A DNA stretch of 21,902 nt. It comes from DAIRVC01 sp036803025. Its GTDB lineage: Bacteria; Chloroflexota; Anaerolineae; Anaerolineales; E44-bin32. The first letter of the stretch is position 1. The number at the start of each line of letters is the position of its first letter. The stretch lies in assembly GCA_036803025.1 (NCBI GenBank), contig DAIRVC010000030.1, positions 1 through 21,902 on the forward strand, in the 5' to 3' direction. The notes under the pieces were generated by a model, which saw nothing but the letters and a program-made list of their open reading frames with translations, did not search any database and had not been told where the DNA came from. Positions 14,599-21,902 of this stretch are shown one piece after another. The translations under genes and the position numbers were made by a program.

Positions 14599-16071
14599 TC
14601 AGGCCATCTCGCGCGCGCGGGCCAATCCCAGCTGCGGTGTGGTGGCGATGTAGAAGCCTTCCACGGCGTCCTCCTCGTTGAGGGCGAACAAACCCTCGAC
14701 CGAGGTGAAGAAGCGCGCGTTGGCCTGGGCAACCTCGCGCTCGCCGCCCTGCAGCGAAGCCAGCTGCATCTTGTCGCGACGCAGGCTCAGGTTCTCGTCC
14801 ACCCGGCGCGTCATCTCTTCCAGGATCAGGTGACGTGAGTCCTGGTCCTGTGCATCGGATAGGTCCTTGACGCCGGTGACCAGCTTGAGGAAGGCGCGCT
14901 TCAGATCGCTGGCCGCGACGTCCTCCTGCGTGAGCCGCTGGGCTTCCCAGAAGTAGGACTCCTTCCTGCGGCCGACATCGTAGAAAGCCGAAAGGAAGAC
15001 CAGGAAGCGCAGGTACGCCTGCCGGTAGCTTTTCTCGAAGAACGCCGACGCCTCTCCCTCACTCACCTCGCCGCGCAGCGTGCTCAGAATCCCGGCCGCC
15101 GCCAGCAGAGCGCTGTAGGTGGCGAGGTGCACGCCGCTGGAGAGCAGCGGATCGAGGAAGCAGGCCGCGTCGCCGATCAGGAAGTAGCCCGGACCGCACA
15201 GCCGCTGGGAAGCATAGGAGTAGTCCTGCTCGGAGTGGATGCGTGACACCAGCTTGGCAGGGCGCACGATCTCCTTGACCATGTTGGATTCTTGGATGGC
15301 CTGCAGGTAGATCGCCTGCGTATCGACCGGCCGCCGAGCCGTGACGGTGTCCTTGTGCATCACCACGCCGACGCTCATCGTCCCATCGTGCAGCGGGATG
15401 GCCCACAGCCAGCCATCGGCGATGGAGCTGACGGCGATATCGCCCTCCCGTCCGGTCGCCAGACGGTCGGCGCCTTCCCAGTAGCCCCAGATGGCGATGT
15501 TCTGAAAGATCTTGTGGAAACGGCGGTTGCGCAGATAGCGGTTGGCCATGATGCCGCTGCGCCCCGAGGCGTCGATCAGGTAGTCGAAGCGGAGCTCGCC
15601 CTGCGCCCGGCCCCCGTTGCCGTCGTCCTTGCGCAGCCAGTGCGCCGAGACCGGTCTCTCGCCGTCGAAGGTCAGGCTCTCGACCTCCACGCCTTCGAAC
15701 ACCCGCACACCCAGGCTGCGGGCATGCTCCAGCAGCTGGTGGTCGAACTCGGAGCGGGTGACCTGGAAGGCGTAGGTGTAGTTGCCGCTCAGCTCGCCGA
15801 AGTCCAGCGACCACTGCTCGGGTCCCCATTCCAGATAGGCGCCCTGCTTGCGCTGGAAGCCGAAAGCCTCCACCTTCTCTCGCGCGCCGATCAGGTCGAG
15901 GATGGGCAGAATCGTCGGCAGCAGGGACTCGCCGATGTGATAGCGGGGGAAGTGATCGCGCTCGAGCAGCGTCACGCTGCAGCCGCCGCGGGCGAGCAGG
16001 CTGGCGGCCGTCGCGCCGCCCGGGCCCCCGCCGATGACGAGGATTTGAGTCGATTCAGGTATCGCAGCCAT
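14599..16071 (-). CDS. Flavin-dependent halogenase, CndH/PltA-like (second copy, complete)
   Basis: A complete 490-residue FADH2-dependent halogenase. Motifs in order are the FAD loop GGGPGG (14-19), FPRYHIGESLLP (41-52), the expected catalytic lysine K75 in GFQRKQGAYLEWG, the halogenase signature WLWAIP (221-226, WxWxIP), and FLIGDAACFLDPLLSSG, the second flavin-contact motif. Length and the GFxxKxGAxxxWG pattern fit the CndH-like group that acts on phenols or pyrroles, often carrier-bound, not tryptophan halogenases. I place the start at ATG 16071, with AAAGGA 6 bp upstream; an in-frame TTG at 16125 overlaps the previous gene but has no ribosome site. It sits among glycan genes, over 13 kb from the carrier protein. 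Its substrate may be the same pyrrolyl unit at another position, or a different aromatic group. A reductase supplying FADH2 is not encoded nearby. Confidence 0.9.
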   Translation of the reverse strand: MAAIPESTQILVIGGGPGGATAASLLARGGCSVTLLERDHFPRYHIGESLLPTILPILDLIGAREKVEAFGFQRKQGAYLEWGPEQWSLDFGELSGNYTYAFQVTRSEFDHQLLEHARSLGVRVFEGVEVESLTFDGERPVSAHWLRKDDGNGGRAQGELRFDYLIDASGRSGIMANRYLRNRRFHKIFQNIAIWGYWEGADRLATGREGDIAVSSIADGWLWAIPLHDGTMSVGVVMHKDTVTARRPVDTQAIYLQAIQESNMVKEIVRPAKLVSRIHSEQDYSYASQRLCGPGYFLIGDAACFLDPLLSSGVHLATYSALLAAAGILSTLRGEVSEGEASAFFEKSYRQAYLRFLVFLSAFYDVGRRKESYFWEAQRLTQEDVAASDLKRAFLKLVTGVKDLSDAQDQDSRHLILEEMTRRVDENLSLRRDKMQLASLQGGEREVAQANARFFTSVEGLFALNEEDAVEGFYIATTPQLGLARAREMA

Positions 16072-16077
16072 GTCGGG

Positions 16078-16083
16078 TCCTTT
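16078..16083 (-). promoter_or_regulatory. Ribosome binding site that sets the second halogenase start
   Basis: AAAGGA on the minus strand, 6 bp before ATG 16071. It supports this ATG over the in-frame TTG at 16125. Confidence 0.6.
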
Positions 16084-16121
16084 CGAGTCTTCCTGACGCG
16101 ATTGATTCGTGTCGGGCTCGA

Positions 16122-16877
16122 TCAACGGGATGCCGGGGAGTTCTCGTCGAACATCGAGGCGTACCGCGTGCCGGCGTAACGTTGGCGCAGTTCGTCGAAG
16201 TTCAGGATGACCTGACGCAGGTCATCGCTAGTGTGTTTGAGGGTCTTGCCCTCGGCGTCGGCCGGGGCCAATCTCAGGAAGTCGTTGACCTTCGCCAGCG
16301 CGGCCCGGCGCGCCTGGAGGAGATCCTCATAGACGATCTCGAGCGTCGGCAGCGCCAGCTGGCGGACGTATTCCTGCAGCAGCCGCTCCGACTCCTCTCG
16401 CTCCGAGAGGAAGCCGGCGAACTCGAGCGGGTCGATCTCGACCGGCGGCAAGCGGTCCTCATCGCGGTACAGGTTCCAGCGTCCGGAGGCCTCATACAAC
16501 CGGCGGGCGTTGATGCGCGAGACGACCGCTTTGACGTGGTTGCGGCGGCGCATGTGCAGGATTCGGCCGCGTCGCCGGCGCAGGACCTCGGCGAAGCCCG
16601 ACGGATCGAGCACGTCGACCAGCTTGGTCTTGAAGCCGATGGCGGCCGCCCGCCCGAACGGGGCCGGGGTCAGGAAACGCTCGGCCCATTCGAGCTGTTC
16701 GCGCCCGCCCTGCCCCTTTTGTCGCATGACCGCAAACCGCTCGTATACGATGCGGATGTCCGAGCGCGACTCCAATAGGCTGGTCAGGTAGGTGCTTCCG
16801 TCGCGTTCGATGAACAGGATCACGAACGGTGTCACCGCACTGCGCGGGTAGTGACCGAAGATGGCGTGTTTGGGCAT
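16122..16877 (-). CDS. PAPS-dependent sulfotransferase
   Basis: A 251-residue soluble sulfotransferase that would move sulfate from PAPS to a hydroxyl, most likely on a sugar. The 5'-phosphosulfate loop is FIERDGSTYLTSLL (22-35); the usual PRSGST is changed to ERDGST, with the arginine kept. The 3'-phosphate-binding segment is ILHMRRRNHVKAVVS (106-120), ending in the conserved serine. VYEDLL (182-187) and the C-terminal NFDELRQRYAGTRYASMF are also typical. I chose ATG 16877 because upstream residues in frame are low-complexity Pro/Gly/Arg and would overlap the preceding GT2 gene; the ribosome site GGTGA is weak. Together with the neighbouring glycosyltransferases it predicts a sulfated glycan or glycolipid. 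A phenolic or lipid acceptor is an alternative. Confidence 0.82.
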   Translation of the reverse strand: MPKHAIFGHYPRSAVTPFVILFIERDGSTYLTSLLESRSDIRIVYERFAVMRQKGQGGREQLEWAERFLTPAPFGRAAAIGFKTKLVDVLDPSGFAEVLRRRRGRILHMRRRNHVKAVVSRINARRLYEASGRWNLYRDEDRLPPVEIDPLEFAGFLSEREESERLLQEYVRQLALPTLEIVYEDLLQARRAALAKVNDFLRLAPADAEGKTLKHTSDDLRQVILNFDELRQRYAGTRYASMFDENSPASR

Positions 16878-16906
16878 GATCACCGCTTGTCGGCATGGCG
16901 CCGCAT

Positions 16907-18043
16907 TCAGGCCGGGCGCGCCCGGAAGGAACGGACCAGCATGGCCAGGAGGCCCCGGTCGGCGAGCCAGGCGGGGCGGATACGCACCGCAGCCCACAGC
17001 GCGCGGCGGGCGGCCCGGCCGTCACCCCGGCGATAGGATTCGAACGCCAGCCTACGCGCTGCCTGCGCCATGCCGCGGCGGCGCCAGGCCGAAGGGATCA
17101 GGCTCTCGGGCAAGTTGCTGTAGATCCCCTGGAGGAACGCCAGGGGCTCACGCGTCTTGGGCAGATCCAGCCAGGCCGAGATATGATCGGTCAGAGCCTG
17201 GCCCGAGTTCGCCAACAAAGCGGGGTTGAGCTCGGCGGCCGCGCTCAGATCCGCCTTCGCCCGCGAATAGTCGCCGGCCAGGTATTCCTGCGCTGCAGCC
17301 CGCAGGTGGGCATTGCTGTAGGCGTGCTCACGCAGCCGTCCCCACGCCTCCGGCAGCGCGGGGGCGCTGAAGACCTTGTCCAGAACGGCGAAGCTGGCGC
17401 GTGTCATCTGTGCGCCATCGCGCGTCATCTGGGCCCTGTGGAAGCGGTACAGGGAGACGGGCCGCGGCAGCCAGGTCATGGGGCAGCCAGCCTGCGCCAG
17501 CCGCAGCCATAGGTCCCAATCCTCGTACGAGCGCAGCCCCTCGTCGAACAAGCCGACGCGTGCCTGCCAATCCGCTCGCAGCAGCACGCTGCCGACATGC
17601 AGCCGATTCCCCAGGAGCCATTCGGCAGGAGCGTCCGGGAGACCGCGGTCGAAGACCCGCCCGATGGCCTGGCCGCTCTCATCCACTGGGACTGCCTGAC
17701 CGGCAGCCAGGCCGGCCTCCGGTCGAACGGTCAGCCCGTGCACGAGCAGAGCGACCTTCTCCTGCAGGAACAGATCATCGGCATCGAGGAATGAAAGGTA
17801 GCCGCCGCTGGCCGTGCGGATTCCCGTGTTCCGAGCCGACGACAGCCCCTGGTTCTCCTGGCGCACGTAGCGCAGGCGCGGATCCGAAAGGCCGGCGACG
17901 ACCGCGGCAGTGTCATCGGTCGAGCCGTCGTCGACGACGATCACCTCGATCGCCTCGTACGTCTGGCCCAGCGCACTGCGAATTGCCTGTTCCAGATAGG
18001 CAGCCTGGTTGTAGGCCGGGATGATGATGCTGACCAAGTCCAT
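16907..18043 (-). CDS. GT2-family glycosyltransferase with C-terminal helical tail
   Basis: A 378-residue GT-A inverting glycosyltransferase. Motifs are VSIIIPAYNQAAYLEQAI (4-21), VVDDGSTDDT (36-45), the metal-binding DADD (87-90), and the acidic EDWD (174-177) that carries the expected catalytic base. After residue about 220 comes a helical region with TPR-like spacing (LRAAAQEYLAGDYSRAKADL), then a second helical segment rich in arginine ending at the C-terminus. The tail resembles those of the other GT2 proteins in this window. It starts 6 bp after the upstream membrane glycosyltransferase gene, with GAGAAG near the ATG. No membrane span is seen. The donor is unknown. Confidence 0.91.
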   Translation of the reverse strand: MDLVSIIIPAYNQAAYLEQAIRSALGQTYEAIEVIVVDDGSTDDTAAVVAGLSDPRLRYVRQENQGLSSARNTGIRTASGGYLSFLDADDLFLQEKVALLVHGLTVRPEAGLAAGQAVPVDESGQAIGRVFDRGLPDAPAEWLLGNRLHVGSVLLRADWQARVGLFDEGLRSYEDWDLWLRLAQAGCPMTWLPRPVSLYRFHRAQMTRDGAQMTRASFAVLDKVFSAPALPEAWGRLREHAYSNAHLRAAAQEYLAGDYSRAKADLSAAAELNPALLANSGQALTDHISAWLDLPKTREPLAFLQGIYSNLPESLIPSAWRRRGMAQAARRLAFESYRRGDGRAARRALWAAVRIRPAWLADRGLLAMLVRSFRARPA

Positions 18044-18049
18044 GGCTTC

Positions 18050-19645
18050 TCAGGGCTGCGCTGCGCGCAAGATCAGACCGTCCTCGGTGCGGGCAGCGAC
18101 CCGCAGGCCGGAGAGCCCTTCGAGCTCGGCAGCGGTCGGGAGGTTGTCGCTCGAGACGGCGGAAAAGAACGCCACGACACCCTGTTCCTGTGCCAGCCGC
18201 TCTCCCAGGCTTTGCAGCGCTCGCTCAAAGTCGCCGTTCGGCCTCCCGGCGACGCTATCGAACCGGCGCGGGAGCTGTTGCGCGCTGCGGCCGGTGTGCA
18301 GGTAGATCGCCTCCGGCGAGTTGGCGTAGAGGAGGACGTCAGTGGGAAGCTCTCGGACCAGCGCCACGGTCTGCGATTGGCGCCACTCGGCCCGATTGAA
18401 ACCAATCCCAATCTGATACGCTTCGGTGAACACCGCGATCTCGGAGATCAGCGAAGCGACCAGGAAGACGCCGATCGCAGCTGCGAGGATCAGCCGCGCC
18501 GCCCCTACCTGCGGCCTCCTATCCTGCACGCGAGCGGCTGCCAGAGCGACCAGGACCGCACCGGCCAGGAAGACCGGCGCCAGAATGCGATCGTCGAACG
18601 GCGTGTTGGCATCGACCAGGGACACCGACAGGACCAACGTCAGGACGTAGGCCATGAGGAAGGCGCCGACCACTCGCGTGAGCAGGCCCGGGTCTTGCGC
18701 AACCTCTCGGTCTGGGCGTGATCGGCCAGCCAGCAGCGTCACGAGCATCAAGCCGGCGGCGGCGATCAGCGCCAGCCTCCATGCGCCATGGACCGAAGCG
18801 GGCAGGAGCAGCCACTGACCGACCGTCTCCGCAGCCTGCCACAAGTGGGACATTCCGATCGGATGGAAGGCGAGCTCCCGTCCGGCAGCGCTCCCGGCCA
18901 CTGCCGCGTTCCTGCCCAGCCAGACCGCCAGCGGCCCCGCGCCGACCATGGCAAAGACGAACGCGCGGCGGAATCGACGGCCGAACGTCCCCTCGCCCCA
19001 TGCCAGCAGGCTGACGGCGCCGGCGACGACCAGGGCGATCCCGACATAGCGCGTCAGGCTGGCCAGCGCCGCGACCGCGCCGGCCGCGACCACAATCCAC
19101 ATCTTCCCACTGCGCAACGCGAACAGGAGCAGGGCCAGCCAGGCGGCGCACAGCGCCAGGAAGAGCGGTTCAGACCAGGCCATCAAGTGCAGGCGGAGCA
19201 TGGCCGGCGCGCTCAAGTACAAGAGCGCAGCCAGTGCCGACGCAAGCGCGGCCTTGCCGGTCGATTGCGCGAGGATCCATGCCAGGAGTATCGCGGTCAG
19301 CCCGAAGAGGGCGGCCCCCGCCCAGCGAGCGGCCGAAGCCGGGTCGCCGGTCAGCAGGCCCAGCCCGGCGAGCACGGAAGGGTAGGCCGGCGGGAAACGT
19401 GTCAGCGGCGTGCCGGCGGATTCCCCGAAGGGCTCGCTCAGCCCGGCGCCCGCCAACAGGCTGCGCGCCGCGCCGATGTAGGTGGCCGAATCGGGCGAGA
19501 CGCCCGGGCCAAAGCGGGTGCCGGCAATCACGACGGCCATGGCGGCCGCCGCGGCCAGGCCGACGACAATTCGAGCGCTCATGCCGAATGCGCGGCGCAC
19601 GGCGACCGGAGCGTGGGCCCCATCCAGCACGACAGCCTGCCTCAT
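18050..19645 (-). CDS. Polytopic membrane glycosyltransferase, GT39/ArnT-like
   Basis: A 531-residue integral membrane protein with roughly 10-12 hydrophobic segments. After the first segment comes an extracytoplasmic loop with GVSPDSATYIGAARSL; an acidic residue in this loop is typical of GT-C enzymes such as PMT and ArnT, which use polyprenyl-phosphate sugars. The C-terminal 110 or so residues are soluble, starting near VRELPTDVLLYANSPEAIYLHTG, and probably lie outside the membrane. ATG 19645 is the likely start: it overlaps the upstream stop as ATGA and has GGAGAGG 6 bp before it. An ATG at 19660 is less likely. Function as a sugar transferase at the outer face of the membrane is family inference; donor and acceptor (lipid, glycan or protein) are not known. 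Confidence 0.8.
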   Translation of the reverse strand: MRQAVVLDGAHAPVAVRRAFGMSARIVVGLAAAAAMAVVIAGTRFGPGVSPDSATYIGAARSLLAGAGLSEPFGESAGTPLTRFPPAYPSVLAGLGLLTGDPASAARWAGAALFGLTAILLAWILAQSTGKAALASALAALLYLSAPAMLRLHLMAWSEPLFLALCAAWLALLLFALRSGKMWIVVAAGAVAALASLTRYVGIALVVAGAVSLLAWGEGTFGRRFRRAFVFAMVGAGPLAVWLGRNAAVAGSAAGRELAFHPIGMSHLWQAAETVGQWLLLPASVHGAWRLALIAAAGLMLVTLLAGRSRPDREVAQDPGLLTRVVGAFLMAYVLTLVLSVSLVDANTPFDDRILAPVFLAGAVLVALAAARVQDRRPQVGAARLILAAAIGVFLVASLISEIAVFTEAYQIGIGFNRAEWRQSQTVALVRELPTDVLLYANSPEAIYLHTGRSAQQLPRRFDSVAGRPNGDFERALQSLGERLAQEQGVVAFFSAVSSDNLPTAAELEGLSGLRVAARTEDGLILRAAQP

Positions 19646-21159
19646 CGACGGCCTCTCCATCGCCTGTACACGCGGTAGCCCACAACGATCAACAGCAGCG
19701 ACAAGATCTGCTCGACGTAGAACCTTTCACGGTTGTTCTCGCCCACTTCCAGCAGGACGCTGACCAGCGTAGTGTACGAGACCAGCGCAATGATCCAGGT
19801 CTCCACCGGCGCACGTCGAAGGATGCTCGCCACCGACTCGCGCGCCTGCGTAACCCGACCCAGGAACCACGCGCCGTACCCGACGATCACCAGCGGAATG
19901 ATGACCACGTACAACGAGCCGAGCGGCACGGGCAGGCTGTTCGCCAGGCGTCCTCCCTGAAGCCAATCGGCCACCAGGGTCGCATGCAATCCCATGCGCT
20001 CGCGATTGAGGCTGAGATGCTTGAACCCGGCCGATGGAAGGGCGAAGATGCGGAAGGACTGCAGCACCGACCTCAGGTATGCGCTGGGGTTCGCGCGGAT
20101 CAGCTGTACGGCGCTGTGGAGGTAGTCCTGGGCGACCTCAACCATGATGATATTGCGCTGGTCGTCGCGGCTGAGCACTGGGATCAAGGAGGTGCGCGTG
20201 TAGCCGTAGGGCGTGTAGCGTGAAGCAGGCCGGAAGATCTCGACCTCGGCGGCCACGGGCGCGATCACACCCCGGCCGGCCAGACTGCGTAGCTCGTCTG
20301 GGCCGTATCCCTGGGAGGCGACCTTCCACAGGCCGAACCCCATCCAGCTCGACGCCCCGAAGAAGCCGAACAACACCAGGTTCTTCAGGTACAGCCCGGT
20401 CGGAAGCAGGCTGACCAATCCGCCCAGGGCCAGAGCACGGCGCGCCTTGCCCGGCACGGCCGCAGCGGCCAGGGCCAGCCCCACCGGCACAATGGCCAGG
20501 TGGTATGCCGAGCGGGTCATGACCAGCACTGCAAGGTCGAGCGCGAACAGGCCGGCGAAGACGAGCCGTCGGGTGCGCGCATACACGAGCAGCGTGAAGA
20601 CGCTGCCCACGACCAGGAAGGCGGTCAGCAAGTCGTAGAGAATGTAGGCCTCAAACAGGAGCAGGCCCGGATCCAGAGCCAGGAGCACACCGCCGATGGC
20701 CGAGAGCCAGCGGTTGCCCGTCAGGTAGATCAGCGCGGCGTAGAGCATGCCCACCATCCCCGCGCCCAGCAGGATATTCCCATACTGCAGCGCCGACATC
20801 GGGTCGGTGGGAAAGGCATGGAAGAAGAAGGCACCATACAGGTTGAAGAGCGGCGGCTGGGAGTGCAGGTACCACAAGCTGCGCCACAGGTCGGTGCGCA
20901 ACAGGTCCGATGGCACCGTCTGCCACCACCAATCCCACGAGCGGCCGCCGGGATTGGCCTCGATGCTCACTCCAGCGGCCACTTTGTAGAAGACCGCCGT
21001 AGCGATGTGGAGGCCGATGACGAAGACCAGGATCCGCCAGTCCAGCGTGGCGCGCTCCGGCCGCCTTGCGTCGATAGGCAGGGATTGTGGTTGGAGTTCG
21101 GCCACGCGATTGGATCCTTCCCCGCGTCCATCGCTGCCTGTCTGCGGAGGTCGGCGCAT
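19642..21159 (-). CDS. Polytopic membrane protein, GT39/PMT-like glycosyltransferase
   Basis: A protein of about 505 residues with a hydrophilic N-terminal stretch of about 35 residues and around 10-11 membrane segments. The first extracytoplasmic loop holds GGRSWDWWWQTVP and then YLHSQPPLFNLYGAFFF; a His-x-x-Pro-Pro segment there is common in GT39-like GT-C enzymes. A long loop near the middle (about residues 270-370) lies between membrane blocks, and a conserved-looking VGENNRERFYVEQIL precedes the last helix. I place the start at ATG 21159, 11 bp after the preceding stop. GTG 21171, which overlaps that stop by one base, is possible. It overlaps the next gene by 4 bp. It would use a lipid-linked sugar at the outer face of the membrane; the exact reaction cannot be given. 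Confidence 0.74.
   Translation of the reverse strand: MRRPPQTGSDGRGEGSNRVAELQPQSLPIDARRPERATLDWRILVFVIGLHIATAVFYKVAAGVSIEANPGGRSWDWWWQTVPSDLLRTDLWRSLWYLHSQPPLFNLYGAFFFHAFPTDPMSALQYGNILLGAGMVGMLYAALIYLTGNRWLSAIGGVLLALDPGLLLFEAYILYDLLTAFLVVGSVFTLLVYARTRRLVFAGLFALDLAVLVMTRSAYHLAIVPVGLALAAAAVPGKARRALALGGLVSLLPTGLYLKNLVLFGFFGASSWMGFGLWKVASQGYGPDELRSLAGRGVIAPVAAEVEIFRPASRYTPYGYTRTSLIPVLSRDDQRNIIMVEVAQDYLHSAVQLIRANPSAYLRSVLQSFRIFALPSAGFKHLSLNRERMGLHATLVADWLQGGRLANSLPVPLGSLYVVIIPLVIVGYGAWFLGRVTQARESVASILRRAPVETWIIALVSYTTLVSVLLEVGENNRERFYVEQILSLLLIVVGYRVYRRWRGRR
19652..19658 (-). promoter_or_regulatory. Ribosome binding site that sets the membrane glycosyltransferase start
   Basis: GGAGAGG on the minus strand, 6 bp before ATG 19645 and inside the 3' end of the upstream gene. 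It is one of the best ribosome sites in the window and decides between ATG 19645 and ATG 19660. Confidence 0.6.
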
Positions 21160-21170
21160 GTGCGGGCTCA

Positions 21171-21902
21171 CTATCCGACCGGCCCGTTCTGATGCGGAAG
21201 CGCTTTGCGGAGCGGCCCCCTGCCCCACAACAGGCAGGGAAAGACATGCCGGACCCCGATGGACCACACCCCACGGTTGAGAGCCCAACGCGGATCCAGT
21301 CGCAGCCCGGCCCACCAATGTGCGGCGATCCGGCCCGGCGGCCCGATCCGCCAGCCCTCAAACACCTCACGCATGTGCACCTTGGAGAGGAGCCTCGACC
21401 GTGTACGCGCCATCAGCCGGGTCTTCGGCAGCAGGTCGTCGAACAGGGCGCGTATGTGCGCCGCGGGTTCAAAGAGCTGTTGTTGAAGGACGTAGCGGCT
21501 CAGGACATTCTCGACCAGGGCGCCGCTGCGAAACATGTCCGGTGCGTGCAGGCTGGCCTTGCGCAGAACCGCCCGGGCCTGATCGATCTCGTCCACGAAG
21601 AAGCCGATATAGGCCGCTCGCAGGAAGCCGCGGGCGACGGCCCGGGACAGCTCGGCCGAGGGGCTCCCGCCGCCGCGTCGCAGAGCGGCCCTCTCCAGCG
21701 CGACGGCGGAGTTGCGCATTTGTTCGAAGCGCCGCAGCTTGCTGACCGACTCCCGGTGCTGCCGGTAGCGGTACAGCTCGTCGGGCAGGTTGGCCAGCTG
21801 TGTGACTTCGGCCAGGCGCAGCAGCAGGTCGTGATCCTCGGCCGAGCGCAGCGCGGGATCGTAGCCGCCAACTGCCGACACCAGTCCGCGCCGCGCCATG
21901 AC
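21171..21902 (-). CDS. GT2-family glycosyltransferase, C-terminal part (5' end cut by window edge)
   Basis: About 243 residues of a gene that enters from the right edge. The first residues, RRGLVSAVGGYDPALRSAEDHDLLLRLAEV, are the C-terminal end of a GT2 core: the GGYD segment followed by the acidic EDHD, where the catalytic base sits. The nucleotide-binding and DXD parts must lie beyond the window, so a methionine codon at 21899 is internal and not the start. The rest is a long helical tail with arginine-rich ends (for example RWALNRGVWSIGVRHVF), similar in style to the tail of the GT2 encoded at 16907-18043. It is followed directly by the membrane glycosyltransferase gene. Donor and acceptor are unknown. 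Confidence 0.85.
   Translation of the reverse strand, partial: VMARRGLVSAVGGYDPALRSAEDHDLLLRLAEVTQLANLPDELYRYRQHRESVSKLRRFEQMRNSAVALERAALRRGGGSPSAELSRAVARGFLRAAYIGFFVDEIDQARAVLRKASLHAPDMFRSGALVENVLSRYVLQQQLFEPAAHIRALFDDLLPKTRLMARTRSRLLSKVHMREVFEGWRIGPPGRIAAHWWAGLRLDPRWALNRGVWSIGVRHVFPCLLWGRGPLRKALPHQNGPVG

Noticed and set aside
14599..16071. Geranylgeranyl-reductase-type or generic FAD oxidoreductase as the identity of the second halogenase
   Set aside because: The joint presence of the lysine in GFQRKQG and WLWAIP fits flavin-dependent halogenases better, although activity is not proven.
1..21902. CRISPR arrays, tRNA or rRNA genes, transposases, attachment sites
   Set aside because: Looked for on both strands; no regular direct repeats, RNA gene signatures or mobile-element proteins were seen.

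Overview
The window is about 22 kb of GC-rich bacterial DNA. Every gene I can support lies on the minus strand, so transcription runs from position 21902 towards position 1. Seventeen genes are recognisable, and one is cut at each edge. Most neighbours overlap or are less than 80 bp apart, and the largest gap is 205 bp (5364-5568). There are no RNA genes, CRISPR arrays, insertion sequences or phage genes. The gene style would suit an environmental bacterium such as Chloroflexota or Actinomycetota, but nothing here fixes the taxon. This is an accessory biosynthetic locus, not housekeeping DNA.

Right-hand block, 21902 down to 5569: a glycan or glycoconjugate module. In transcription order it encodes a cut GT2 glycosyltransferase, two polytopic GT39/ArnT-like membrane glycosyltransferases, a GT2 glycosyltransferase, a sulfotransferase, a flavin-dependent halogenase, an asparagine-synthetase-like protein that has lost its glutaminase nucleophile, two GT4-type glycosyltransferases, a GT2, a DegT/ArnB-type sugar aminotransferase, GDP-mannose 4,6-dehydratase (gmd) and a GT4. 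Gmd plus the aminotransferase could supply a 4-amino-4,6-dideoxyhexose.

Left-hand block, 5363 down to 1: a CPA2 cation/proton antiporter, then four genes matching the known set for pyrrole-2-carboxyl-S-PCP. These are a prolyl-PCP-dehydrogenase-like flavoprotein, a stand-alone adenylation enzyme whose deduced specificity code (D-L-F-Y-L-A-L-V-C-K) is close to the proline code of pyrrole pathways, a free-standing carrier protein, and a second flavin-dependent halogenase that runs off the left edge.

The most interesting reading is that the locus builds a halogenated pyrrole (or another halogenated aryl unit) and joins it to a sulfated, amino-sugar-containing glycan or glycolipid. Carrier-bound pyrrole transferred to a sugar is known in clorobiocin and coumermycin, but those clusters do not combine it with this many glycosyltransferases, a sulfotransferase and membrane GT39 enzymes. 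The link between the two blocks is inference from co-orientation and proximity. No acyltransferase, thioesterase or glycan flippase/polymerase is visible, so the release or transfer step must lie outside the window or be done by an unrecognised enzyme.
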